From NCBI GenBank assembly GCA_947493265.1, contig CANLQL010000003.1:124001-188000 (forward strand): 64,000 bases of DNA, written 5' to 3'. Of the stretch, positions 8,648 through 18,451 are shown piece after piece; the first letter of the stretch is position 1; every line of letters starts with the position of its first letter. The position numbers and the translations under genes are program-made. This stretch comes from an uncultured Litoreibacter sp. Its GTDB lineage: Bacteria > Pseudomonadota > Alphaproteobacteria > Rhodobacterales > Rhodobacteraceae. Under the pieces are notes generated by a model. It ran no database searches. It had not been told where the DNA came from and saw nothing but the letters and a program-made list of their open reading frames with translations.

Positions 8648-10036
8648 ATGGATATCGTGCTTCTCTTTGGTCTTGTCATCGGGTTCATGCTGATCGGTGT
8701 TCCGATTGCAATGTCGCTTGGCCTGTCATCAATGTTGTTCCTGTTATGGTTCTCGGATGCCTCACTGGCGTCGGTTGCCGCCACTTTGTTCGAGGCGTTT
8801 GAGGGGCATTTCACTCTTCTCGCCATTCCGTTCTTCATCCTTGCGTCCAGCTTCATGTCGACGGGCGGTGTGGCGCAGCGGATCATCCGGTTTTCCATCG
8901 CCTGCGTTGGTCATTTGCGTGGCGGTCTGGCAATTGCGGGCGTCTTCGCATGCATGATGTTTGCGGCGCTGTCGGGGTCCAGTCCGGCCACAGTTGTTGC
9001 CATCGGGACAATCGTAATCGCTGCGATGCGTCAGGCGGGCTACACCAAGGATTTTGCGGCGGGCGTCATCTGTAACGCCGGGACGCTTGGCATTCTAATC
9101 CCGCCATCCATTGTGATGGTTGTTTATGCCGCCGCCGTCGAGGTTTCTGTCGGGCGGATGTTTTTGGCCGGTGTCGTGCCCGGTATCATGGCCGGTCTGA
9201 TGTTGATGATCGCGATCTATATCATGGCGCGGATCAAAGACATGCCTGCAGGCGAATTTGCGGGGTTCGGTGAGATATTTGAAAGCTTCCGCGATGCCGC
9301 CTGGGGATTGCTTCTGATCGTGATCATCATGATCGGTATTTACGGTATTCCGGGGCTGACCGGCGCTATCTTCACCCCAACAGAGGCTGCGGCCGTCGCG
9401 TCGGTCTACGCGTTTTTCGTGTCCTGCTTTATCTACCGCGATATGGGACCCTTGCGCCGGGGCGATCAGCGGCTGACGTTGATCCAGAACCCGAAAGCCA
9501 TCGTCACGGCCTTTGTGCACCCTGATACGCGCCGGACTTTGTTTGAGGCGGGCAAGTTGACCATCACCTTGATGTTTGTCATCGCCAATGCCCTGATCCT
9601 CAAGCATGTTCTAACCGACGAACAAATCCCGCAGAAACTGACTGGCATTTTGCTGGATGCAGGTTTCGGCCCGGTGATGTTCCTTGTGATCGTCAACATC
9701 ATTCTGCTGATCGGCGGCCAATTCATGGAACCATCAGGCCTATTGGTGATCGTCGCACCGCTGGTGTTTCCCATCGCGATTGAATTGGGCATCGACCCTA
9801 TTCATTTGGGCATCATCATGGTGGTCAATATGGAGATCGGGATGATCACGCCGCCTGTGGGCCTGAACCTCTTTGTAACCTCCGGGGTTGCCGGTATGCC
9901 TATGATGCGCGTCGTCAAAGCGTCCCTGCCATTTCTGGCCGTGCTCTTCGTGTTCCTGATCATGGTGACCTATATTCCGGCAATCTCCACGACCCTGCCA
10001 AACGCGGTCATGGGGCCGGAGATTATCATCAAGTAA
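8648..10036 (+). CDS. dctM: TRAP transporter large permease subunit, DctM family
   Basis: Ion-coupled permease of the TRAP system, 462 residues with roughly 12-13 membrane segments. Family features include GVPIAMSLGLSS near the N-terminus, FAALSGSSPATVVAIGTI, GTLGILIPPSIVMVVYA and the C-terminal GMITPPVGLNLFVTSGV. It is a little longer than the usual 425 residues because of a cytoplasmic loop around 265-315. Its last eight bases overlap the end of the convergent sitD gene. With dctP and dctQ it imports dicarboxylates using a sodium or proton gradient. Confidence 0.94.
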   Translation: MDIVLLFGLVIGFMLIGVPIAMSLGLSSMLFLLWFSDASLASVAATLFEAFEGHFTLLAIPFFILASSFMSTGGVAQRIIRFSIACVGHLRGGLAIAGVFACMMFAALSGSSPATVVAIGTIVIAAMRQAGYTKDFAAGVICNAGTLGILIPPSIVMVVYAAAVEVSVGRMFLAGVVPGIMAGLMLMIAIYIMARIKDMPAGEFAGFGEIFESFRDAAWGLLLIVIIMIGIYGIPGLTGAIFTPTEAAAVASVYAFFVSCFIYRDMGPLRRGDQRLTLIQNPKAIVTAFVHPDTRRTLFEAGKLTITLMFVIANALILKHVLTDEQIPQKLTGILLDAGFGPVMFLVIVNIILLIGGQFMEPSGLLVIVAPLVFPIAIELGIDPIHLGIIMVVNMEIGMITPPVGLNLFVTSGVAGMPMMRVVKASLPFLAVLFVFLIMVTYIPAISTTLPNAVMGPEIIIK

Positions 10037-10862
10037 GCGGCGTTGACCTGCGCGCGGTGAAGGCCGTGCGCAGGAACAAGATGATGAAGACGATTGTCAG
10101 GATCATGATGATCGTTGGGGCCGGTGCGCTGTCGAGAAAGAAGCTGAGATAGACACCGGCGAGCCCTGAAAACAACGTCACGAGTACGGCTATTGGCAGC
10201 ATGAACTCGAACCGTTTGGTTGCCAGAAACGCGATGGCTCCGGGCGCGATCAGCAAACCAATCGATAGAATGATGCCGACAGCTGTCAGCGATGCGACAA
10301 CTGTCAGCGATATCATAGCCAGAAGCCCGTAATGCAGCGCCCTGACCGCAAGGCCTGATGCCTTTGCCTGGATTGGATCGAACGCGTGCAGCAGAAAGTC
10401 CTGCCGCTTGGCAAGGATCACGCCCGAAACAAGCAGAGCGATGATCCCGGCCGTCCAAAGCTCCTCGGCTCCGACGCCAAGCATGTTGCCGAACAAGATG
10501 TGATCCAAATGCACATCCGTGCGAATTTTCGTGTAAAGAACGATGCCGAACCCGAACATGCCGGAAAACACGATCCCCATAACAGTGTCCTGCTTTACCC
10601 GGCTGTTTTCTGCAAGAAATCCTGTTGCAAGAGCGCAGAACATACCTGCACAGAAAGCGCCTATTATCAACGGGATGTTGAGGATGTATGCCAAGACAAC
10701 GCCGGGCAGAACGGCATGACTGATCGCGTCGCCCATCAAAGACCAGCCTTTCAGGACCAGATAACATGATAGAAGCGATGTCGGCGCCGAGATGATCGCG
10801 ATGATCAAAAAGGCCTTGTTCATGAAGGCGAATTGGAACGGCAAAAGAAGCTCTTCGATCAT
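10029..10862 (-). CDS. sitD: metal ABC transporter permease, SitD-like
   Basis: Second inner-membrane permease of a manganese/iron ABC transporter, 277 residues with about 8 membrane helices. The ABC-3 family pattern is clear: LKGWSLMGDAISHAVLPGV early, the DSAPAPTIIMI region late. The start overlaps the sitC stop by four bases (ATGA), as do all junctions in this operon. The gene ends inside the last codons of the convergent dctM. Confidence 0.9.
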   Translation of the reverse strand: MIEELLLPFQFAFMNKAFLIIAIISAPTSLLSCYLVLKGWSLMGDAISHAVLPGVVLAYILNIPLIIGAFCAGMFCALATGFLAENSRVKQDTVMGIVFSGMFGFGIVLYTKIRTDVHLDHILFGNMLGVGAEELWTAGIIALLVSGVILAKRQDFLLHAFDPIQAKASGLAVRALHYGLLAMISLTVVASLTAVGIILSIGLLIAPGAIAFLATKRFEFMLPIAVLVTLFSGLAGVYLSFFLDSAPAPTIIMILTIVFIILFLRTAFTARRSTPLT

Positions 10863-11719
10863 CCCTGCCCCGCGATCGCTGCGGCGGCACGACGGCGCGC
10901 GGCAAAATATCCGTGTTCTGGGGCAAAGAAGAAGGCGGCAAGAAACACCAGCGTTTGCAGCGACACAATCAACCCACCGGTTGCCCCGTCTAAGAAGAAG
11001 CTGAGATAGGCACCGATGAAACTGGTCGTGGCCCCCAAAGTGACCGACAAGATCAGAATGCGCGGAAACCGGTCTGTTAGAAGATAGGCTGTGGCTCCGG
11101 GTGTGACGACCATGGCGATAACCAGAAAGGCCCCGACGGTTTGCAAGGCGGCCACGCAGGACGCAGACAGCAACACGAAAAACACGGCGCGCAGCTGGTC
11201 TGGTTTCAAGCCAATGGATCTAGCGTGGCTTTCATCAAAAAACGCGACCATCAGGTCTTTCCATTTGGCGATCAGAATGGTCAGGGAAACGACGCCGATG
11301 ATGGCCAGTTGCAGCGTGTCTTCCGGCGTGATGGCCAGAATATTGCCCATCGTGATCGTCTCTATGCTGACGGATGTGGGCGATAAGGACACCATAAACA
11401 GGCCGAGGCCAAAGAAGGAGGTGAAGATCAACCCGATGATCGTGTCCTCTTTCAAACCCGTCCGCTGGTTCAAAAACAACATCGCACCTGCAGCCAACCC
11501 GCCCGCAGCGAACGCGCCCAATGCAAAGGGCAAGCCCAGCATATAAGCCCCGGCGACACCCGGCACGATCGAATGGCTAAGTGCGTCACCAATCAGCGAC
11601 CAGCCTTTCAGCATGAGGTAGGCGGATAGGAACGCGCAAAGCGCGCCGACCATGGCGCTGACCCACATGGCATTGAACATGTAGCTATAGCTGAACGGTT
11701 GCAGCAACGTGTCGATCAC
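10859..11719 (-). CDS. sitC: metal ABC transporter permease, SitC-like
   Basis: First permease of the sitABCD operon, 286 residues, ABC-3 family, about 8 helices. It shares [19 protein letters not shown] and [11 protein letters not shown] with its partner SitD, so the two probably form the heterodimeric channel. It starts inside the end of sitB (ATGA overlap) and ends inside the start of sitD, implying equal, coupled translation. Confidence 0.9.
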   Translation of the reverse strand: MIDTLLQPFSYSYMFNAMWVSAMVGALCAFLSAYLMLKGWSLIGDALSHSIVPGVAGAYMLGLPFALGAFAAGGLAAGAMLFLNQRTGLKEDTIIGLIFTSFFGLGLFMVSLSPTSVSIETITMGNILAITPEDTLQLAIIGVVSLTILIAKWKDLMVAFFDESHARSIGLKPDQLRAVFFVLLSASCVAALQTVGAFLVIAMVVTPGATAYLLTDRFPRILILSVTLGATTSFIGAYLSFFLDGATGGLIVSLQTLVFLAAFFFAPEHGYFAARRRAAAAIAGQG

Positions 11720-12558
11720 GTGTCGTCCTCGTCGCCGTAAATGACAAATGGGCGTTCATCATCGGTGATAACAGTGACCTGGCGGCCATCATCATCATCA
11801 TGCAGATCGGCACCCCCCAGAACGAAATGCCGCAAGACACCGCCAAAGGCGCGTTCGAGGTTTTCGCGGGTGAAAATGTCGCTTGTGGGCCCATAGGCAA
11901 GAACCGTGCCTTTGACCAAGATTGTGCGGTCACAAAATTCCGGCACAGATCCAAGGTTGTGGGTGGAGACCAGCATCACCCTGCCCTCGTCCCGCATTTC
12001 GCGCAGCAGCTTGATAATGGCGTCCTCGGTTTGGACATCGACACCTGTAAATGGCTCATCAAGCAAGATCACCTTGCCATCTTGCGCCAAAGCGCGGGCC
12101 AGAAACACGCGCTTGCGCTGGCCGCCTGAAAGCTCCCCGATTTGGCGAGTTCGGAACTCGGCCATATTGACCCGGTCCAGCGCATTCGCGACCGCATCAT
12201 GATCTGCTTTTGACGGACGGCGCAAAAAGCCCATATGGCCGTAGCGCCCCATCATCACCACGTCTTCGACCAAGACCGGGAAACTCCAGTCAACCTCTTC
12301 GGCTTGTGGAACGTAGGCGACGGTGTTGCGACCCAACGCATCAGAAACAGGCATCCCCAGCACCTCAATCGCGCCTTTTGCCATCGGGACGAAGCCCATG
12401 ATCGCCTTGAAAAGGGTCGATTTCCCGGCACCATTTACGCCAACAAGTGCAGTGATTGTACCTTGCGGGATTTCAAAGCTGGCATCTGCCAATGCGGTGT
12501 GGCCGTTGCGGTAGGTGACCGTCACGCCGCGCGCGGTAATGCCACCGTTCATTGTCAT
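11716..12558 (-). CDS. sitB: metal ABC transporter ATPase, SitB-like
   Basis: Cytoplasmic ATPase of the manganese/iron importer, 280 residues. Walker A is GVNGAGKST (about 38-46), the Q-loop is [10 protein letters not shown], the signature is LSGGQRKRV, Walker B is KVILLDEP and the switch histidine is in VSTHNLG. The C-terminal extension of about 35 residues is acidic, with a run of Asp around HDDDDG, which could bind metal but is not tested. It is the second gene of the operon, overlapping sitA by four bases. Confidence 0.93.
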   Translation of the reverse strand: MTMNGGITARGVTVTYRNGHTALADASFEIPQGTITALVGVNGAGKSTLFKAIMGFVPMAKGAIEVLGMPVSDALGRNTVAYVPQAEEVDWSFPVLVEDVVMMGRYGHMGFLRRPSKADHDAVANALDRVNMAEFRTRQIGELSGGQRKRVFLARALAQDGKVILLDEPFTGVDVQTEDAIIKLLREMRDEGRVMLVSTHNLGSVPEFCDRTILVKGTVLAYGPTSDIFTRENLERAFGGVLRHFVLGGADLHDDDDGRQVTVITDDERPFVIYGDEDDT

Positions 12559-13475
12559 TGGGTCAGGCCTTCTGCGATGGTCTGTGCCGTTACCCGCAGC
12601 AGATCAAGATAGCTAGGCACCGGACCGTCAGCTTCGGTCAGGCTGTCGACATAAAGAACACCGCCGTATTTCGCGCCGGTTTCCCGTGCGACTTGTTCCG
12701 CAGGTGCCTGAGAAACCGTGCTTTCACAAAAAACAGCTGGAATTTCGTTGGTCCGTACGCCGTCGATCACCTTGCGCACTTGCTGGGGTGTCCCTTGGGC
12801 ATCGGCATTGATCGGCCACAAATAGAGTTCCTGCATTTCGAAATCACGGGCCAGATAGCTGAACGCCCCTTCGCACGACACAAGCCAGCGTTGTGCAGGT
12901 GGGATTGCCATAACCGCATCGCGCAGAGGACTGATCGCGGCGGTGATCTCGGCCTTATAGGCCGCAGCATTGCTTGCATAGATCGCCGCGTTGTCGGGAT
13001 CATGCTTGGACAAGGCTTTCTCGATATTGTCGACATAGATCAGAGCGTTGTTCAAACCCATCCAAGCATGGGGGTTGGGCTTTCCGGTATAGTCGCCTTC
13101 GACAATGCTGATTGGATCGATTCCATCGGACAAAACCGCACTTGGCACGTCGCGCAGGTTGGCAAAGAACTGTTCGAACCAAAGCTCAAGATTGAGACCA
13201 TTCCACAAGATCAAATCAGCGTCTTGAGCGCGCAGAATATCGCGTGGCGTCGGCTGATATCCGTGAATTTCTGCGCCCGCTTTTGTGATTGATTCAACCT
13301 CCGCAGCATCCCCCGCGACGTTGCGTGCCATATCGGCGATCACGGTAAATGTGGTGACAGCTTTAAATTTGTCAGCCGCCATAACGGTGGAAAAAGGCAA
13401 AGCCATCGTTGCCAAAGCGAAGAGACCAGCAAGAAGTGCGCGTGTTCCAGACATCGAGACCCCATGTTTTTGCAT
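12555..13475 (-). CDS. sitA: periplasmic manganese/iron-binding protein, SitA-like
   Basis: Cluster A-I metal receptor, 306 residues, with an N-terminal signal peptide ending about VMAADK. The four predicted ligands are His71 ([10 protein letters not shown]), His136 (NPHAWMG), Glu202 ([10 protein letters not shown]) and Asp277 (LYVDSLT). This H-H-E-D set, with no His/acid-rich loop, is the manganese/iron pattern rather than the zinc (ZnuA) pattern. Translation might instead start at the internal ATG seven codons later; neither start has a strong Shine-Dalgarno sequence. Two TGCGA-TCGCA palindromes lie just upstream, consistent with Mur/Fur-family control. Confidence 0.9.
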   Translation of the reverse strand: MQKHGVSMSGTRALLAGLFALATMALPFSTVMAADKFKAVTTFTVIADMARNVAGDAAEVESITKAGAEIHGYQPTPRDILRAQDADLILWNGLNLELWFEQFFANLRDVPSAVLSDGIDPISIVEGDYTGKPNPHAWMGLNNALIYVDNIEKALSKHDPDNAAIYASNAAAYKAEITAAISPLRDAVMAIPPAQRWLVSCEGAFSYLARDFEMQELYLWPINADAQGTPQQVRKVIDGVRTNEIPAVFCESTVSQAPAEQVARETGAKYGGVLYVDSLTEADGPVPSYLDLLRVTAQTIAEGLTQ

Positions 13476-13491
13476 GTATGAGATTGCTTTA

Positions 13492-13535
13492 TGCGAACTA
13501 TTCGCAACTGTAAACTCAAATGCGACTAATTCGCA
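13492..13535 (-). promoter_or_regulatory. two 15-bp palindromes before sitA, candidate Mur boxes
   Basis: TGCGAACTATTCGCA (perfect, 13492-13506) and TGCGACTAATTCGCA (near-perfect, 13521-13535) are spaced 29 bases start to start, directly upstream of sitA. Manganese uptake operons of Rhizobiales and Rhodobacterales are repressed by Mur, a Fur-family protein that binds AT-cored palindromes of this shape. The assignment is inference from position and symmetry. Confidence 0.7.
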
Positions 13536-13565
13536 AAAAGGTGAGCGCTGGATGGGCTACAGACC

Positions 13566-14321
13566 TCAGAAATTGTCTTTGCGACGCCGGATTTCGGCAA
13601 AGACTTCCCCGTCTGTGGCCGTTTCCATGCCTAGGGCCGCCCGAATAGCGGGATCGGATGGACGCAGGAAAGGGTTGGTCTCCAATTCCGCTTCCATCCG
13701 TGTTGGTACAGTGGGTTGGCCTTGGCTCAGTTTCAGCGCAACCATTTCTGCCCGCGTGATCAAAGCGGCGTTTTCAGGATCGACACTCAGCGCAAACTTG
13801 GCATTCGCTTCGGTATATTCATGGCTGCAATAGACCACTGTCTCGCTTGGAAGCACCATCAGCTTTTGTAGGCTTTCCCACATCATTTCCGGCGTGCCTT
13901 CAGTCAAACGGCCACATCCCATGACGAAAAGCGTGTCGCCCGTGAAGACAACTTCTTCACTGGGCAGATGGAAGTTCAGCATATCCAGCGTATGGCCGGG
14001 TGTGTGCAGAACATCGACATCGGCCCCTGCAAACTCAAACTTTGCACCACCGCTCAGAACCTGATCAACGCCCGCGACACCTTCCGGCCCTCGCACGAAC
14101 GCGCCATGGTTCGCTTTCACTGCTGCAAGCCCATCGGTGTGGTCCCAATGGTGATGTGTGATCCAGATCTCGCTCAGCGTCCAACCGGTCTGAGAAATCG
14201 CAGCTTCTGTTGCCCCTGCCTCACCGGGATCGACCACGGCCGTTGCGCCGGTCTTCGGGTCATGGATCAGGACGCCGTAATTGTCGGAATTATAGGGAAA
14301 CTGAAAATAGTCGAATGCCAT
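13566..14321 (-). CDS. gloB: hydroxyacylglutathione hydrolase (glyoxalase II)
   Basis: Cytoplasmic metallo-beta-lactamase-fold enzyme that hydrolyses S-lactoylglutathione to lactate and glutathione, 251 residues. The dinuclear metal motif THHHWDH gives His56, His58, Asp60 and His61; HTPGHT and FTGDTLF supply further ligands, and the C-terminal HAGH domain (SHEYTEANAKFAL, RRRKDNF end) is complete. The chosen start has GAGG eight bases upstream. It lies 53 bases after the DadA-type gene on the same strand and may share its riboswitch-controlled transcript. Confidence 0.94.
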   Translation of the reverse strand: MAFDYFQFPYNSDNYGVLIHDPKTGATAVVDPGEAGATEAAISQTGWTLSEIWITHHHWDHTDGLAAVKANHGAFVRGPEGVAGVDQVLSGGAKFEFAGADVDVLHTPGHTLDMLNFHLPSEEVVFTGDTLFVMGCGRLTEGTPEMMWESLQKLMVLPSETVVYCSHEYTEANAKFALSVDPENAALITRAEMVALKLSQGQPTVPTRMEAELETNPFLRPSDPAIRAALGMETATDGEVFAEIRRRKDNF

Positions 14322-14374
14322 GGCACACCTCGCACGCGGGGAAGTTATCCGCGCACCGTGCCATGGCAATTGGA

Positions 14375-15649
14375 TCAGGACAACGCAGGCTTTGCGAAAA
14401 TGCCTGTGCCACCGGTCATTGTCGGCGTTTTTGCGGCAAAGCTGGTCTCCACGGTGTTGGCGACGATCTCTGCAGTGGCCGCGCTGAGCGTCCAACCCAG
14501 ATGTCCGTGCCCCGTATTGTAGAACACCCGTGGGTTTCGCCCTGCCCCAAGGCGCGGCATCATGTTCGGCATCATTGGCCGTAGACCCGCCCATGGTGTC
14601 GTGTTGCGGGTGCAGACCTCTGGGAAATTTGCTTTGACCCAACCGGTAAGCGGTTTGATCCGGTCGGCGCGAATATCGTAGTTGGCACCGTTGAATTCCG
14701 CAGTGCCAGCGACGCGGAAACGGGACGCGCCAAGACGGGAGGTCACGATCTTGGCCTTCTCATCCAGCAGGCTGACCCAAGGCGCGGCCTCTGCCGAGGT
14801 TTCGTCCAGATCAACGGTGATAGAGTACCCTTTGACCGGATAGACGTTCACGCGGTCGCCGAACTGGGCTGCGATTGTCCGCGATCCGACCCCGGCAGAG
14901 ACGACGACAGCATCGAAATCCATCTTTTCGCTTGCGCCATTGGACGTCAGAGTCAACGTAACTTTGTCCGCTGACAGCGCGCTGGAGGAAACGCCCGTGT
15001 CAAACAGTATCTTTGCGCCGCGAGCGCGGATCGATTTTTCCAGGCCAGTAGAAAATTTGTGAATATCGCCCGAAAAATCGCCTTCGGTAAAAAAGCCACC
15101 AAGGATGTTTTCTGGCAGCGTCGGTTCAATCTTGCGCGCTTCATCAGCACTCACTTCGCGCCGGAAAACACCCGCTTTTTCAAGTAGCTTGGTCGATTTC
15201 CGACCTGCTTCAAATTCTGCTGCGTCTTTGTAGAAATGCAGGATGCCGCGATGCTCCACATCGAAATCAATGTCCGCTTCTGCAGCCATCGCCAGCAAAT
15301 GGTGACGCGCCATCATTGCCATTTTCGCAGTGGCAACGGTGTTCTTCTCATGGTTGGGGATGGCGGCGACAAATTCGGCCAGCCAGGAATATTTGTGCCA
15401 GCTTGGGCTGAGGTTCATCGACAGCGGCGCATCTTTCTTCGCCAGCCATTTCAAACCCTTCAGGACAGTCCCGACAGAGTTCCAAACTTCTGCGTTTGAC
15501 GCAGACAACTGCCCGCCATTGGCAAAGGATGTTTCCATTGCGGCGTAGGAATTGCGTTCGATCACGGTGACATCGAACCCGCGATCCAGAAGTTTCGACG
15601 CCATTGTGACGCCTGTGATACCAGCACCGATAACTGCGATATGTGGCAT
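14375..15649 (-). CDS. DadA-type FAD-dependent D-amino acid dehydrogenase/glycine oxidase-like enzyme
   Basis: FAD-dependent amine oxidoreductase (DAO family), 424 residues. The N-terminal dinucleotide-binding motif is IAVIGAGITGVTMASKL; DadA-type features include SFANGGQLSASNAEVW and the C-terminal NTGHGHLGWTLS. The start is set by GGAGGAACAC directly before ATG. D-amino acid dehydrogenases oxidise D-alanine and others to keto acids. Here the gene follows a tandem glycine riboswitch, so glycine (or an amino acid in equilibrium with it) is a likely inducer and possibly the substrate, giving glyoxylate. Substrate is inferred from the riboswitch, not from active-site residues. Confidence 0.85.
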   Translation of the reverse strand: MPHIAVIGAGITGVTMASKLLDRGFDVTVIERNSYAAMETSFANGGQLSASNAEVWNSVGTVLKGLKWLAKKDAPLSMNLSPSWHKYSWLAEFVAAIPNHEKNTVATAKMAMMARHHLLAMAAEADIDFDVEHRGILHFYKDAAEFEAGRKSTKLLEKAGVFRREVSADEARKIEPTLPENILGGFFTEGDFSGDIHKFSTGLEKSIRARGAKILFDTGVSSSALSADKVTLTLTSNGASEKMDFDAVVVSAGVGSRTIAAQFGDRVNVYPVKGYSITVDLDETSAEAAPWVSLLDEKAKIVTSRLGASRFRVAGTAEFNGANYDIRADRIKPLTGWVKANFPEVCTRNTTPWAGLRPMMPNMMPRLGAGRNPRVFYNTGHGHLGWTLSAATAEIVANTVETSFAAKTPTMTGGTGIFAKPALS

Positions 15650-15689
15650 GTGTTCCTCCATCGGGCCATTTGACCCGTCCACATGCCTC

Positions 15690-15862
15690 GTCCGTCATCT
15701 TAACCTGAGAGCTTCACCGCGATCTTTTTGCGGCTTTCTCCTTCGGCGGGTGAACGCTGCCACCACTCTCCGGACTGTTGGTCCCATCAGCGGTCCTTTT
15801 GCCTGAGAGTTTCCGAGGCGGTTGCTCCTTCGGCGCCGGTTTCCCGGGCTCTCCCGCTGCGG
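15690..15862 (-). promoter_or_regulatory. tandem glycine riboswitch
   Basis: Read on the minus strand, two consecutive aptamers are visible. Aptamer 1 has GGGAGAGCC, CGCCGAAGGAGCAA and CTCTCAGGCAAAAGGACC; aptamer 2 has GGAGAGTGG, CGCCGAAGGAGAAAGCC and CTCTCAGGTTAAGATGACGG. These are the conserved cores of the gcvT-type glycine riboswitch. Between aptamer 2 and the ATG a short hairpin (CGGGTC/GGCCCG) sits immediately before the GGAGG of the DadA-type gene, which would suit control of ribosome access. In many organisms the tandem form switches glycine catabolism on. Confidence 0.93.
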
Positions 15863-15978
15863 GAGGATGCGTGTCTCTAACGCGCAAGCTGAGTCGTGCA
15901 TAAACAAATCCGCACACGAATTCATGAAGGTTTGTTATGGACCGGATCACGAAAGACTATCGGCATCCCGCGGGTGGA

Positions 15979-17079
15979 TCAGGGCGTCACTTTATAAAGG
16001 CTGCCATTACCAACAGACAGAAACCAGATCGCGCCATCTGGGCCTTCGACCACATCGCGAACGCGCTCTGTTTCGTTTGATTGCAGTTGCTCCACTTCAA
16101 TTAAATCTGTCCCAGAAAGCCTTGATATATAATTGAATTTCAAAGACCCGACAAAGATATGACCTTTCCATTCCGGCCAAAGCTTGCCGGAATAGATCAT
16201 CATGCCGGAAGGGGCGATGGACGGGTCCCAATAGTGTTCGGGCTGCTCCATCCCCAAGGCTGCGCTTCCGATCCCGATTTTCTGCCCGGAATAGTGCGTG
16301 CCGTAAGAAATCACGGGCCAGCCGTAATTCGCTCCGGGTCTGACCTTGTTGACCTCGTCACCGCCCTTGGCGCCGTGCTCCACCACCCAAAGCGACCCAT
16401 CAAGGCCGAGGGCCGCACCCTGCGGGTTTCGGTGACCGTAGGAGTAAATCTCTGGTTTCAGTCCAGGGGTGTCCACGAAGGGATTGTCAGATGGCACTTC
16501 GCCATTGCGGCTAAGACGGACAACCGATCCGTTGTGGTTAGTCAGGCTTTGCGCCTGCTCCCGCCGTCCCCTGTCCCCCAGCGTCAGAAAGATCGTGCCG
16601 TCATCCGCTTCCACGATGCGGCTGCCGAAATGCACGCCACCTTTATTGCCGCGCGCCATCTCGAAGATCGTGCGTGTATCGCGCAATGCAGTTGCGTCTT
16701 CGTTCAAAACGCCCTTGGCCAGCGCTGTGCCACTGCCAAACCCTTGTTTGACGGCAAAGCTGATGTAGATCTCCCGGCTTGTCGCAAAGTCCTTGGGCAC
16801 CATCACATCCAGCAGACCGCCCTGCCCGTCGAGGAATATCTTTGGCAATCCCACGATCTGGTTGCGGCTGCCATCTGGCGCGATGCGCCACAAGATCCCG
16901 TCCCGTTCGGTCACCAGAATGTCGCCCCCCGGAAGAAAGTCCACGGCCCAGGGCTCATCTAGGCCGTCTGCCACCAAGGAGACGTTCAAGCCACCAACGG
17001 AGCTTTCGAAACTATGGGACGGCGTGCCCATGGCGAGCACCGCAAAAAAAGCGAGGTGGATAGCGCGAAAAAAGGACAT
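15979..17079 (-). CDS. PQQ-dependent aldose sugar dehydrogenase (soluble glucose/sorbosone dehydrogenase family)
   Basis: Periplasmic six-bladed beta-propeller enzyme, 366 residues with a signal peptide ending around PSHSFES. Family hallmarks are EPWAVDFLPGGDILVTER, GGLLDVMVPKDF, GHRNPQGAAL and the VVEHGAKGGDEVN metal/PQQ region followed by GANYGWPVISYG. Members (E. coli YliI/Asd) oxidise aldoses to lactones with PQQ as cofactor. The start has AGGAG upstream. It is transcribed in the same direction as, but upstream of, the glycine riboswitch, so it is probably a separate unit. No PQQ synthesis genes are in the window. Confidence 0.9.
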   Translation of the reverse strand: MSFFRAIHLAFFAVLAMGTPSHSFESSVGGLNVSLVADGLDEPWAVDFLPGGDILVTERDGILWRIAPDGSRNQIVGLPKIFLDGQGGLLDVMVPKDFATSREIYISFAVKQGFGSGTALAKGVLNEDATALRDTRTIFEMARGNKGGVHFGSRIVEADDGTIFLTLGDRGRREQAQSLTNHNGSVVRLSRNGEVPSDNPFVDTPGLKPEIYSYGHRNPQGAALGLDGSLWVVEHGAKGGDEVNKVRPGANYGWPVISYGTHYSGQKIGIGSAALGMEQPEHYWDPSIAPSGMMIYSGKLWPEWKGHIFVGSLKFNYISRLSGTDLIEVEQLQSNETERVRDVVEGPDGAIWFLSVGNGSLYKVTP

Positions 17080-17245
17080 GAACGAAGCTCCTGACGGGGA
17101 TTTTTACGTGTCTTGCGTGTCTTCCCCAAAACCTATGCCAACTTGCCCTAGCGGCAAGATCAATTTTGCGCGAATGCCCCTCTTTTCATTTCAATTTCCT
17201 ATGCGTAGTCTGCTGGGCAGTAAAAAGATCAGGGAGATCACGACT

Positions 17246-18433
17246 ATGAAGAAACTTCTTCTCGCAACCACAGCTGCTTCATTGCTGGCAGGCGCATCCT
17301 TCGCCGATGGCCACGCCAAAGAAGTTAAACTGGGCATCCTCATCGGCTTTACCGGCCCTATTGAATCACTGACCGGCCCAATGGCGGCTGGCGCGGAATT
17401 GGCTATGGCTGAAGTGACCGAAAGCGGCATGCTTCTGGACGGCGCGAAAGTCACGCCTATGCGCGCAGACACAGGCTGCATCGACAACGGTCTGTCCACT
17501 GCCAACGCAGAGCGGATGATTGCGGACGGCATCAACGGTTTGATCGGCGGCGACTGCTCCGGTGTGACGGGTGCGATCCTGTCTAACGTGGCTGTGCCAA
17601 ACGGCATGGTGATGATTTCGCCTTCTGCGACATCCCCGGGCCTGTCGACAGCTGAAGACAACGACTTGTTCTTCCGCACAGCCCCTTCCGACGCCCGCGA
17701 AGGCCAGGTTATGGCTGACGTCCTGATGGATCGTGGCATCAAGTCCATCGCTTTGACCTACACAAACAACGACTACGGCAAAGGTCTGGCTGACGCGATC
17801 ACTACATCCTTTGAAGCTGTTGGCGGCGAAGTGACAATTTCTGCAGCCCATGAAGACGGCAAAGCAGACTATTCTGCGGAAGTTGGCGCGCTGGCATCTG
17901 CCGGTGGCGATCTGCTGGTTGTTGCAGGCTATCTGGACCAAGGTGGTCTGGGGATCATCAACGCGTCTTTGGACAGTGGTGCTTATGACACGTTCGGCCT
18001 TCCAGGCGGGATGATCGGCGACTCGCTGCCCGCAAATGTTGGTGACGCGCTGAACGGCTCTTTCGGGCAAATCGCAGGCTCTGGCGGTGAAGGCATCGAA
18101 AAACTGACGGCGATGGCCACAGATTTCGACGCAACATCCCCTTACACGCCCGAAAGCTATGATGCGGCGGCGCTGTTCATGCTGGCGATGCAAGCGGCGG
18201 ATTCTGTTGATCCTGCCGACTACGGATCAAAGATCCTCGACGTGGCAAACGCACCGGGTGAAAAGATCTATCCAGGTGAGTTGGGCAAAGCGCTTGAGAT
18301 CCTGAAAAACGGCGGCGAAGTCGACTATGTTGGCGCTTCCGCGGTTGAGCTGATCGGACCAGGCGAAAGCGCTGGTTCCTATCGCGAGATCGAAGTTCAG
18401 GACGGCAAGAACGTCACTGTTAAGTTCCGTTAA
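17246..18433 (+). CDS. ABC transporter substrate-binding protein, branched-chain amino acid type
   Basis: Periplasmic type-I binding protein (Peripla_BP_6/LivJ-like), 395 residues with a signal peptide ending ASFADGHA. The body begins EVKLGILIGFTGPIESLTG and contains TNNDYGKGLADA, typical of this family. AGGGAG precedes the start; the longer open frame upstream is not coding. It is first in a complete five-gene transporter operon and is followed by a strong hairpin, matching the need for excess receptor. The substrate could be branched-chain amino acids, but this family also binds other amino acids and amides, so it is left open. Confidence 0.92.
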   Translation: MKKLLLATTAASLLAGASFADGHAKEVKLGILIGFTGPIESLTGPMAAGAELAMAEVTESGMLLDGAKVTPMRADTGCIDNGLSTANAERMIADGINGLIGGDCSGVTGAILSNVAVPNGMVMISPSATSPGLSTAEDNDLFFRTAPSDAREGQVMADVLMDRGIKSIALTYTNNDYGKGLADAITTSFEAVGGEVTISAAHEDGKADYSAEVGALASAGGDLLVVAGYLDQGGLGIINASLDSGAYDTFGLPGGMIGDSLPANVGDALNGSFGQIAGSGGEGIEKLTAMATDFDATSPYTPESYDAAALFMLAMQAADSVDPADYGSKILDVANAPGEKIYPGELGKALEILKNGGEVDYVGASAVELIGPGESAGSYREIEVQDGKNVTVKFR

Positions 18434-18451
18434 TCTCGGTCAATAACTTTG

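Noticed and set aside
9970-10968. 332-codon open frame on the minus strand over sitC/sitD
   Set aside because: Shadow of the two permease genes in another frame; composition is Arg/Cys/Ser-rich and not protein-like.
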